From contig JAJFJS010000051.1 of the NCBI GenBank assembly GCA_021773815.1, positions 1-64,000 on the forward strand: DNA of 64,000 bases. Direction: 5' to 3'. The DNA is from Gammaproteobacteria bacterium. GTDB lineage: Bacteria; Pseudomonadota; Gammaproteobacteria; Steroidobacterales; GCA-2729495. Every line of letters begins with the position of its first letter. Within the stretch, counting starts at the first letter, position 1. Below, one piece after another: positions 1-7,482 of this stretch. Under the pieces are notes generated by a model. That model was not told the DNA's origin and searched no databases. It saw only the letters and a program-made list of their open reading frames with translations. The position numbers and the translations under genes are program-made.

Positions 1-50
1 TGCACGAATTCTCGTCTCAGATCCACGGTATTCACCTCTTGCCAGGGCAT
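1..50 (-). CDS. IS481-family transposase, N-terminal fragment cut by the window edge
   Basis: Reading the minus strand from the ATG at 50 gives MPWQEVNTVDLRREFV before the window ends. I recognise this as the characteristic start of IS481-type DDE transposases. A purine-rich ribosome site (GGAGAGGATC) sits directly upstream of the ATG. Only 16 codons are visible, so whether the element is intact cannot be judged here. The repeats at 90-130 fit an insertion-sequence end just outside the gene. Confidence 0.7.
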   Translation of the reverse strand, partial: MPWQEVNTVDLRREFV

Positions 51-89
51 GATCCTCTCCATTCTCAGGACTCATGCCGTCAAAATAAG

Positions 90-130
90 TGTTACCCATG
101 TCTCCGAACAGTGTGTTACCTATGTCTCCG
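90..130. repeat. Two tandem 17-bp repeats at the end of the IS481-like element
   Basis: TGTTACCCATGTCTCCG (90-106) and TGTTACCTATGTCTCCG (114-130) differ at one base and lie 24 bp apart. They sit just outside the transposase start, where IS ends carry their terminal repeats. The outer boundary is probably within 130-140. No target-site duplication can be tested because the other end is outside the window. Nothing else is visible between 140 and 270. Confidence 0.6.
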
Positions 131-270
131 GTCTATACACCCTGTAGGCTTGGGGCCGCCATCCCTGGCGGCCACAGTCTCCGCGATAGTGATGACGACC
201 CGGGCCTTGGACACCCTCGGCGCACAACCCAAACACCGGCCGCAGGCCGGCATGATCCTTCGTCAGCCGT

Positions 271-1545
271 CTACGCGGCGCGTGTGACCGGCCGGATCAG
301 CAGCACGTTGCACAGCGCGATGGCGGCGACGACGGCGACGATGGTGAACGGCAGCAGGTAACTGCCCGTGACGGTCTTGAGCTGGCCGGTCAGTATCGTG
401 CCAAGCATGCCGCCGATGCTGTCGATGCACATGATGAAGCCGAGGACCTTGCCGAGCGACCGCTGGCCGAAGCTCTCGACGCAAACCAGCTGAATCATCG
501 TAAACGAACCCCCGTAGCCGAGGCCGAAGACGATGGCGAACAGCATCAGTTGCCGCGTATCGGTTGCCAGCGCAACGGTTGGGCCGTCGAGCGTGAACAG
601 GCACAGGCAGCCGGTGAGCAACACGGCGCTCGTGATGCGGATGACCGTTCGTTTCGCGATCCGGTCGCTCAAGGCGCCGAACAGGAATTTGCCGGCGATA
701 CTGAAACCCAGGATCATCGTATACAGCTGCGTGGCGGCGCGCGGCGCCAGGCCGGCCTCGAGTTCGAGAAAGATCGTGGCCTGGCTGTTGATGGCCTGAA
801 ACGTAAACCACAGGCAGGCCGAGCCGATCGCCAGTACCCACAGGGTGCGTGATCGCAGGGCCGCGGCGAACGGCACGCCGTCGACGGCCGTCGCGGTGGC
901 GTCGCTATCTGCCGGGTGCTCGCCGTCGCCGTCCGGCGCCTGGCCCACGTCGGCCGGCCGTTCCCGGAGCACCAAAAAGCCCGGCAACAGCGCGAACAGG
1001 CAGAAAGCGACCGCCAGCGCCCCGAAGCCCCAGCGCCAGCCGTACTCCGGGTTATTGACCAGCGGAGAGATGGCGTTCGGCAGCACGAAGCCGCCGAAAC
1101 TCGACATCGCCGTCAGCAGGCCGATGACGGCGCCGCGGTAGCGAATGAACCAGTTCGACAGCAGCACGACGTTGACGAGCAGACCGCCGAGCACGAGGCC
1201 GAACGCGAGGCCGATATGCAGGATGTACAGGTCCGTCAGCGATCGGGCGAACGGGTAGGCGGCAAAGCAGACGGCCATGATGCAGATGCCGATGCGCACG
1301 ATGTGCAGCGGGCCAAACCGGTCGACCAGCGCGCCCGCGAGCGGTGCCAGGATCGCAGCCAGGCCGAACATCAGCCCGGTCGTCAGGCTGACCTGGCCCT
1401 CGGTCGCGTCGAACGTTTCCATGAATCGCGGAAACAGGTTCTGCGGCACGAACAGCGACATGCCGTTGGTGAAGAAATAGATGACCAGGCAGGCGGCGGC
1501 GACGTACCAGCCGTAATACAGCCCGCCCGTGCCGCGATCCTTCAT
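271..1545 (-). CDS. MFS transporter, monocarboxylate/oxalate-formate (OFA-like) type
   Basis: A 424-residue inner-membrane carrier with about twelve hydrophobic segments and a charged central loop near residues 195-225, the usual major facilitator layout. The N-terminal YYGWYVAAA start and the DRFG motif after the second helix pair resemble the oxalate/formate antiporter and monocarboxylate porter branch. Known members move small organic acids, but the substrate cannot be read from the sequence. The gene lies 12 bp downstream of the M16 peptidase on the same strand and is probably co-transcribed with it. It is intact and of normal length. Confidence 0.8.
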   Translation of the reverse strand: MKDRGTGGLYYGWYVAAACLVIYFFTNGMSLFVPQNLFPRFMETFDATEGQVSLTTGLMFGLAAILAPLAGALVDRFGPLHIVRIGICIMAVCFAAYPFARSLTDLYILHIGLAFGLVLGGLLVNVVLLSNWFIRYRGAVIGLLTAMSSFGGFVLPNAISPLVNNPEYGWRWGFGALAVAFCLFALLPGFLVLRERPADVGQAPDGDGEHPADSDATATAVDGVPFAAALRSRTLWVLAIGSACLWFTFQAINSQATIFLELEAGLAPRAATQLYTMILGFSIAGKFLFGALSDRIAKRTVIRITSAVLLTGCLCLFTLDGPTVALATDTRQLMLFAIVFGLGYGGSFTMIQLVCVESFGQRSLGKVLGFIMCIDSIGGMLGTILTGQLKTVTGSYLLPFTIVAVVAAIALCNVLLIRPVTRAA

Positions 1546-1557
1546 GAATAATGCCGG

Positions 1558-4305
1558 CTAGGGACCGGCAACCGGATTTCCGTCGCTGTCGATCAGGCGC
1601 ACATCCCCGAAACCCAGTTCCCGGAGTTCCGGTTCGATGCGCGCCCGGTCGCCGACGATGACCCAGATGACCTCGTCGGGCCGGAGGTACTGCCCGGCCG
1701 CTGCCGTGACGTCCGTGATCGAGAGCGCATTGATGCCGGCCGCATAGGTCGACCAGTAGCCGTCGGGCAGCCCGAAGCTCACGACCTCCCGGAGTGCATC
1801 GAGGATGTCGGCATTGGTTTGCCAGCGCCCGGGCAGCGACAGCGTCTTGCTGCGCTTGACGACGTCGAGTTCCGCCGCGGTCGGCGGCCGCGTGTCGATG
1901 ATCGCATCGAATTCCGCACGGATTTCACGGATGGATGCCTGGGTCTGGTCCGTCTGTACCGGTGCATAGACGAGCAGTGGCCTGGCCCCCCGCGCACCGA
2001 CGATCATGCTGTACGCACCATAGGACCAGCCTTTGTTTTCGCGCAGGTTCATGTTGATGCGCGCCGATGACAGGCCGCCGAGGATGTCGTTCATCGCCTG
2101 CAGCGCAATCTCATCGGGATTGGCTCGTGGCGGAACCAGTTGTCCGGTAAAGATCACCGACTGGTCGGCCCCGGGACGGTCGACGAGGTAGATCGAGGGT
2201 GTACGTTCGACGGGTTCGGTATCGAGGTTCTTCACGGGCCGGTCGCCGGCCGGCCAGTCGCCGAACAGTCGAGCGACCCGCAACGCCAGATCAGCGGCGT
2301 CGAAGTCGCCGACGACGATCAGTTTCGCGTTGTTCGGCCGGAACCAGGTGGCGTGGAATGCGGTGAGGTCGTCGCGCGTGATCCCGCTCACAGCCTCGAT
2401 CGTGCCGCTGCCGGTCAGTGGCTGGGCATAGGCGTGGCCGTCGCCGTACAGCAATTTTGGCAAGATGCGCAACGCCATCGATACCGGCCGGGTCTGCTCC
2501 TGGCGGATCCGCGCCAGCGTCAGGCTCCGCAGGCGGGTCAGTTCCGCATCGGGGAACGCCGGGTGCAAAACGACGTCGGCGAAGATCTCCAGCGCGTCGT
2601 CGAGCTGGTCCGTCAGGGTGGAGAGCTGGACATAGGAGTTGTCGAGACTCGATCCGGCCGCCAGCTCGGCGCCGAGAGACGCCAGCGCATCGCTGATTTC
2701 CAGCGCCGATCGCTTGTCGGTGCCTTCGTCGAGCATCGCCATGGCCAGCGCCGCGGTGCCTTCGCGCGCGAACTGGTCGGCGGCATAACCGGCATCCAGC
2801 ACGAGCGATATCTCGACCAGCGGCACGTCGTTGCGGGCCACGGTAATGATCTCCAGGCCGTTGTCGAGCGTCGTCCGGTCGAACCGGGGAAAGTCGACGT
2901 CCGGCGCCGGCCCGGGGACAGGCGCGGCGCTGCGGTCGGCGCCGGCCGGGGTGGCGGTCAGTTCGGGATAGGGCTGGACCTCGATGACGAGTGCGTTGCG
3001 CCCGAGCCATTTGTCCGCTATCAGTCGCACGTCCTTGGCCGACGTCGCGTCGATGGCGGCCAGGTAATCCTGGTAGCGATCGGGCGAGCCGCCATAGACC
3101 TTATTTTGCGCCAGCACGCCGGCCTTGCCGTTGCTGCCGCCGACGTGCTCGATGCCGCGCAGGAAGCCGGCGCGCATCCGGGTCTTGGCGCGATCGAGTT
3201 CTTCGCGTGTCGGGCCGTCATCGATCAACCGGTCGATCTCCTCGTTGATATCCGCCTCGATACGGGTCAACTCGATGCCGGGCTGGGCCGTAGCAGATAG
3301 ATAGGTAATGCCGGCGATTTCCAGCGCGAACGGCGCCAGCGACACATCGGTTACGGTCTGGTCGGAGTAGGCCAGTCGCTCGTACAGACGTGAACTCTTG
3401 CCGGTCGCGAGAATGTGCGCGGCGATCGTCAATTGCACCGCCTCGTCGCTGCCCCAGCGCGGTCCGACCCAGGCCTTGTACAACCGCGGTTGCGGAACGC
3501 GGTCCTGCATCAGCCAGCGCCGTTCGGTCGGATGCTCGGGTATCCATTCGGCCGGCCGCGACCGCGGTGGGCCGGCTGGGATGTCGCCGAAATAACGTTC
3601 TACCCGTGCGCGCACGTCTTGCGCGTCGACATCGCCGGCGATGGACAGTACCGCGTTGTTTGGGCCGTAGTGGGTCGCGAACCAGTCGCGGACATCATCG
3701 AGCGTGGCGGCGTCCAGGTCCGCCATGGAACCGATCGTTTCCCACGCATACGGATGACCGTCGGGAAAGAGCTGCGCGAGGATCACCGGCCAGACACCGC
3801 CGTAGGGCTGATTGTCGGACTGACGCTTCTCGTTCTGCACGACGCCGCGTTGTTCGTCCAGCCTGGCCTGCGTGATGGCTCCGGCGAAATGCCCCATGCG
3901 ATCCGACTCGAGCCACAGAACCGTGTCGAGCGCATTCTTCGGAATCGTTTCGAAGTAATTCGTCCGGTCGAACCAGGTCGTCGCGTTCAGATCCGTCGCG
4001 CCGAGTTGCTGCAGGAACAACAGGTACTCGTCGTCATAGTTTTCCGAACCCTGGAACATCAGGTGCTCGAACAGGTGGGCGAAACCGGTGTGTCCGGGCG
4101 TCTCGTCTTTTGACCCGACGTGATACCAGGTGTTGACGGCCACGACGGGAGCCTTCGGGTCCTCGTGCACGATCAGCGTCAGGCCGTTGTCGAGCACGAA
4201 CTCCTGGTACGGGATCTCGATATCCGCGGCCCGGCCCGCGATAGCGAAGCAGGCGCACCAGCAGGCGATGATGTTGCGGGCGTGGCGTACAGGTCCTGCG
4301 TGCAT
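1558..4305 (-). CDS. Two-domain M16 zinc metallopeptidase (pitrilysin-like), secreted
   Basis: A 915-residue protein with a short hydrophobic signal-like start (about residues 9-26) followed by two M16 halves. The first half carries the inverted zinc motif HLFEH near residue 82 and the downstream third-ligand region NEKRQSDNQPYG. The second half, from about residue 470, lacks the motif, as is usual for the inactive partner half that closes the chamber. Family members degrade peptides in the periplasm. It is upstream of, and probably in an operon with, the MFS carrier at 271-1545. The minus-strand promoter probably lies in the AT-rich stretch at 4380-4425. Confidence 0.9.
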   Translation of the reverse strand: MHAGPVRHARNIIACWCACFAIAGRAADIEIPYQEFVLDNGLTLIVHEDPKAPVVAVNTWYHVGSKDETPGHTGFAHLFEHLMFQGSENYDDEYLLFLQQLGATDLNATTWFDRTNYFETIPKNALDTVLWLESDRMGHFAGAITQARLDEQRGVVQNEKRQSDNQPYGGVWPVILAQLFPDGHPYAWETIGSMADLDAATLDDVRDWFATHYGPNNAVLSIAGDVDAQDVRARVERYFGDIPAGPPRSRPAEWIPEHPTERRWLMQDRVPQPRLYKAWVGPRWGSDEAVQLTIAAHILATGKSSRLYERLAYSDQTVTDVSLAPFALEIAGITYLSATAQPGIELTRIEADINEEIDRLIDDGPTREELDRAKTRMRAGFLRGIEHVGGSNGKAGVLAQNKVYGGSPDRYQDYLAAIDATSAKDVRLIADKWLGRNALVIEVQPYPELTATPAGADRSAAPVPGPAPDVDFPRFDRTTLDNGLEIITVARNDVPLVEISLVLDAGYAADQFAREGTAALAMAMLDEGTDKRSALEISDALASLGAELAAGSSLDNSYVQLSTLTDQLDDALEIFADVVLHPAFPDAELTRLRSLTLARIRQEQTRPVSMALRILPKLLYGDGHAYAQPLTGSGTIEAVSGITRDDLTAFHATWFRPNNAKLIVVGDFDAADLALRVARLFGDWPAGDRPVKNLDTEPVERTPSIYLVDRPGADQSVIFTGQLVPPRANPDEIALQAMNDILGGLSSARINMNLRENKGWSYGAYSMIVGARGARPLLVYAPVQTDQTQASIREIRAEFDAIIDTRPPTAAELDVVKRSKTLSLPGRWQTNADILDALREVVSFGLPDGYWSTYAAGINALSITDVTAAAGQYLRPDEVIWVIVGDRARIEPELRELGFGDVRLIDSDGNPVAGP

Positions 4306-4606
4306 GCGATCCGATCTCCGTGCTGGCGTTATTCCGGACCCGCGCCCGGGACGCCGTTTGCCCGGGTGCGATTCAGGAACTATTGCAGATCATTTAAGTA
4401 ATTGATCTGTATACTAATTAAGCCGATGACCCGCGGCCGTCGGCGAGGTTATCCGTCGGCAATGGTGTCAGACACCAATGAAAAACCGGTGTCTGACACC
4501 ATTGCCGGACACCCGTTCTTCGCCAACGCCGTGGGGGTTTCGCGCTAGTATACGGATACGGGCGTGCGGCGAATTATACCCGCACCGTCGATCCGGCCGG
4601 AGAGTC
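4306..4606. other. Divergent intergenic region between M16 peptidase and dihydroorotase
   Basis: This 301-bp gap separates two divergent genes. It holds an AT-rich stretch (about 4380-4425) that may carry the peptidase promoter, and the long perfect hairpin at 4457-4507. A TAGTAT element at 4546-4551, about 55 bp before the dihydroorotase ATG, could serve as its -10 box, but I see no convincing -35. No small gene is apparent. Confidence 0.4.
4457..4507. repeat. Perfect 20-bp inverted repeat with GGTGTCAGACACC core (REP/RAYT-like)
   Basis: Arms 4457-4476 and 4488-4507 are exact reverse complements around an 11-nt loop. Each arm also contains the short palindrome GTGTCAGACAC. The same core recurs in an inverted pair at 24189-24263. 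Such dispersed palindromes are typical of REP elements mobilised by IS200-like RAYT transposases. No RAYT gene lies in this window. Confidence 0.75.
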
Positions 4607-5962
4607 ATGACTGCTCATTCACTGCTGATAAAAAACGCTCGCATCGTCAACGAAGGTCGCACGATCGAAGGTGATGTGCTGATCCGCGGCGGGCGCATCG
4701 AGCGTATCGATGCCGCGATTGCCGATAACGGCGCCGAGGTCATCGATGCGACCGGCCTGCACCTGCTGCCGGGTCTGATCGATGACCAGGTGCATTTTCG
4801 CGAGCCGGGCCTGACGGCCAAGGGTGACATCGCCACGGAATCAGCCGCGGCCGTGGCCGGCGGTATCACGAGCTTCATGGAGATGCCGAACGTACGCCCG
4901 CCGACGACCAACCGGCAGGCGCTCATGGACAAGTATGAGCGGGCGACCGGCCGCTCGCGGGCTAATTTTGCGTTCTACCTCGGCGGCACGAATGACAATC
5001 TTGATGAGATCCGTCGCCTCGATCCGGCCGATGCCTGTGGTGTCAAAGTCTTCATGGGCGCCTCGACCGGCAATATGCTCGTCGACGATCCGCAGACGCT
5101 GGACGGCATTTTCGCGGAATCGCCGCTGCTGATCGCAACGCATTGCGAGGACTCGCCGATGATCGCCGTGAATGAGCGGGCGATGCGCGAGAAATACGGC
5201 GCCGACGTGCCGATGTCGGAACATCCGGCGATCCGGTCGGCCGAGGCCTGCTACGCATCTTCGTCGCTGGCCGTCGAGCTTGCGCGGCGCCACGATGCGC
5301 GCCTGCACGTGCTCCATCTGACGACGGCCCGCGAGCTGGAGTTGTTCGAGCCCGGCCCGATCGCCGGCAAGTCGATCACCGCGGAGGTCTGTGTGCACCA
5401 CCTGCACTTCGACGAGTCGCGTTATGCGGATCTCGGCGCGCGGATCAAGTGCAATCCGGCGATCAAGACGGCCGCCGATCGTCAGGCGCTGATCGCGGGG
5501 CTGGCCGCGGGCCGGATCGACGTCGTCGCCACTGATCATGCGCCGCACCTGGCCGAGGAGAAGGCAGCAACCTATTTCGATGCGCCGGCCGGGCTGCCGC
5601 TCGTCCAGCACGCATTGCTGAGCCTGCTCGAACACGTGCACGACGGGCAGTTGCCGCTCGAGCAGGTCGTGACCCGCTCCAGCCACGCCGTCGCGGACCT
5701 GTTCGGCGTCGTCGAGCGCGGTTATATCCGCGAAGGCTACCGGGCCGATCTCGTACTCGTCGATCTCGACGGTGAAACCGTCGTCTCCGCGGATAACATC
5801 CTGTACAAATGCGGTTGGTCGCCGTTTGAAGGCTACCGGTTCCGCGCGCGGGTCGTCACGACGCTCGTGAACGGGGTCATTGCCTGCCGCGACGGCGCAT
5901 TGACCGGCGCGATCCCCGGCGAGCGCCTCGTTTGCAATGCGGCCCGCGACTGGCGTCCCTGA
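4607..5962 (+). CDS. pyrC: Dihydroorotase-family amidohydrolase
   Basis: A 451-residue cyclic amidohydrolase expected to act in pyrimidine synthesis (carbamoyl-aspartate to dihydroorotate). Features in order are an N-terminal beta-sandwich strand, DDQVHFREPG (residues 59-68), the lysine of GVKVFMGAS (carbamylated metal-bridging lysine), metal histidines in ATHCED and HVLHLTT, and the catalytic aspartate in VATDHAPH. The first histidine of the usual DxHxH pair is glutamine (Gln61); as I recall, a recognised dihydroorotase subgroup also reads DDQVHFREPG. I chose the ATG at 4607 because GGAGAG lies just before it and homology begins there. An in-frame upstream extension to 4478 runs through the repeat and is not credible. 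The gene stands alone. Confidence 0.85.
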   Translation: MTAHSLLIKNARIVNEGRTIEGDVLIRGGRIERIDAAIADNGAEVIDATGLHLLPGLIDDQVHFREPGLTAKGDIATESAAAVAGGITSFMEMPNVRPPTTNRQALMDKYERATGRSRANFAFYLGGTNDNLDEIRRLDPADACGVKVFMGASTGNMLVDDPQTLDGIFAESPLLIATHCEDSPMIAVNERAMREKYGADVPMSEHPAIRSAEACYASSSLAVELARRHDARLHVLHLTTARELELFEPGPIAGKSITAEVCVHHLHFDESRYADLGARIKCNPAIKTAADRQALIAGLAAGRIDVVATDHAPHLAEEKAATYFDAPAGLPLVQHALLSLLEHVHDGQLPLEQVVTRSSHAVADLFGVVERGYIREGYRADLVLVDLDGETVVSADNILYKCGWSPFEGYRFRARVVTTLVNGVIACRDGALTGAIPGERLVCNAARDWRP

Positions 5963-6200
5963 CCGTAATAATAAAGAGAACAGTCCGCATCTGGCGGACA
6001 GTTCGATTCCTGCCGCCGTTGGTGCAGAAACCGGCGATCGATGGGGCGATTAACCCGGATATCTCACCCGCCGACCGACGGCATTTCGTTCCGATCCCGA
6101 CCGGCCGCCTGTTCCTTGGGCGGTCGTCGTCATAACGGCTGGTTATGTTGGCAGGCGGGTGCCGATGCCTATCCGCTGCCGCTGATTCGAGTGGCGGCCG
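5963..6200. other. Convergent intergenic region, weak hairpin only
   Basis: This is the space between the dihydroorotase stop and the nitrilase-fold stop on the other strand. A 6-bp stem GTCCGC/GCGGAC (5983-5999) lies 20 bp after the dihydroorotase stop but has no T-run, so it is at best a weak terminator. Nothing else is visible. Confidence 0.3.
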
Positions 6201-7274
6201 CTAGATCATGCCCTTGTCAGCCAGTCGCCCGATATCCTGTTCCAGCCAGCGGCGCAGTTCGCCGCGTTCGGGTTCGCGTACCGTGCTGCCGTCGAGCAGG
6301 CGATTGGCCGGATGGATGACTGTCTGTGCATAACTGTCGGCATAGGCCTGCAGGGGCTGGCGGGCCAGCAGATTGGTCATGCCGGCCTTGCGGCGACGGG
6401 CCCGCAGGGCCGCCAGGTCGATCGTCGCATTGGCGACCATCGACTCGCCGCCGGGCATCGCTTCGGCCAGTATGCTGCCCTCGAAATCGACGATCTTTGT
6501 CATGCCGGTCGTCGATTCGGCCGGCAGCGCCGTGTCGGTCAACGCCGCCGAGTTTGCGGAGATGACATAGGCCAGGTTCTCGATCGCGCGGGCCCGGCGG
6601 GCGATCTCTTTGGTCGTCGCGTTCGGGCTGCCGGCCTCGCTGGTCGGGTGGACGAAGACCTCGGCGCCGCGCATCGCGTGGCAACGGGCAATTTCCGGAT
6701 ACAGGATCTCTTCCGAGGCGATCGCGGCCAGGCGCCCGAGCGGCGTCTCGGCGACCGGAAACACACCGTCCAGACCGTAGCGATCCAGGTACGCATCCCA
6801 GACGTCATAAGGGCTCGGCGCGCTCAGGGAGATCAGCCGCCGGTAGCGCAGGATCGTCTCGCCGGCCGGTGAAATGATGAAGCAGCACTGAAAATACAGG
6901 TCCGGAAAATGGGGATCGACCTCGTAACCGTTGCCGGCCAGGAACACCTCGTGGCCGGACGCGATGGCGGCCAGCGCCGCATACTCGGGGCCGTCGATCG
7001 CAATGGCGGCCTTGTCGCGCCAGCCGGCGATCGTGTCGCCCATCGGGAAGCCGGTCATGAAATATTCGGGCATGACGACGAGCCGGGGCGGGGCGCCGCT
7101 GTACTGGTTGATGAAGGCCATGCTGGCCCCGATCGAACGGCCGGCACGTTCGATATTGTCGAGCATCCGCCGACGGGCTGAATCCCGGTCTGGACAGCCG
7201 TTGACACAGGCCGTGCTGAATTGCAGCGCCAGCGCCGTGTAGCGGTCGGGCGGGTCCATCGGTTCGGTATACAT
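6201..7274 (-). CDS. Nitrilase-superfamily (carbon-nitrogen hydrolase fold) protein lacking the canonical nucleophile
   Basis: A 357-residue cytosolic protein with the alpha-beta-beta-alpha nitrilase fold. The glutamate of the catalytic triad is present (VVMPEYF, Glu70). The region that normally gives YRK reads YRR (144-146). The elbow that normally carries Cys reads IASEEILYPE, with Ser187 in the nucleophile position. Canonical nitrilases and amidases use Glu-Lys-Cys, so this may be a non-catalytic or altered member. The following segment GAEVFVHPTSEAG is well conserved. It is divergent from the 2-oxoacid oxidoreductase operon (208-bp gap). The substrate is unknown. The ATG at 7274 lies 11 bp downstream of a GAGAGG-type ribosome site. 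Confidence 0.75.
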   Translation of the reverse strand: MYTEPMDPPDRYTALALQFSTACVNGCPDRDSARRRMLDNIERAGRSIGASMAFINQYSGAPPRLVVMPEYFMTGFPMGDTIAGWRDKAAIAIDGPEYAALAAIASGHEVFLAGNGYEVDPHFPDLYFQCCFIISPAGETILRYRRLISLSAPSPYDVWDAYLDRYGLDGVFPVAETPLGRLAAIASEEILYPEIARCHAMRGAEVFVHPTSEAGSPNATTKEIARRARAIENLAYVISANSAALTDTALPAESTTGMTKIVDFEGSILAEAMPGGESMVANATIDLAALRARRRKAGMTNLLARQPLQAYADSYAQTVIHPANRLLDGSTVREPERGELRRWLEQDIGRLADKGMI

Positions 7275-7390
7275 AATCTGCCTCTCTGGTCGGTTGCCAT
7301 TGCCTCACGCACAATGCATGGTGCAACTCGCGGTCATATCCGGCGCGGTAGCCGGGCCGTCAAATTGATTTATTTCAGACGCTGCGCATG

Positions 7391-7396
7391 TATAAT
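7391..7396 (+). promoter_or_regulatory. Candidate -10 box (TATAAT) for the 2-oxoacid oxidoreductase operon
   Basis: A perfect TATAAT lies 87 bp upstream of the ATG at 7483, in an AT-rich pocket of the divergent gap. TTGATT at 7365-7370 is a possible -35 but the 20-bp spacing is too long. TTTATT at 7369 gives 16 bp but is a poor match. This is an inference from motif only. Confidence 0.35.
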
Positions 7397-7482
7397 CTGG
7401 CGTCTTTTTTGAAGCCGTATCCGGTCCGCCAACGAACGTCAAAGTTCAGCAGTATTTTCCACGTCATCACCCGACAATCATC

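Noticed and set aside
2140-3300. Long plus-strand open frame (386 codons) opposite the M16 peptidase
   Set aside because: It is antisense to a well-conserved gene, rich in Arg/Gly/Ala and with no domain, as expected of GC-rich shadow frames.
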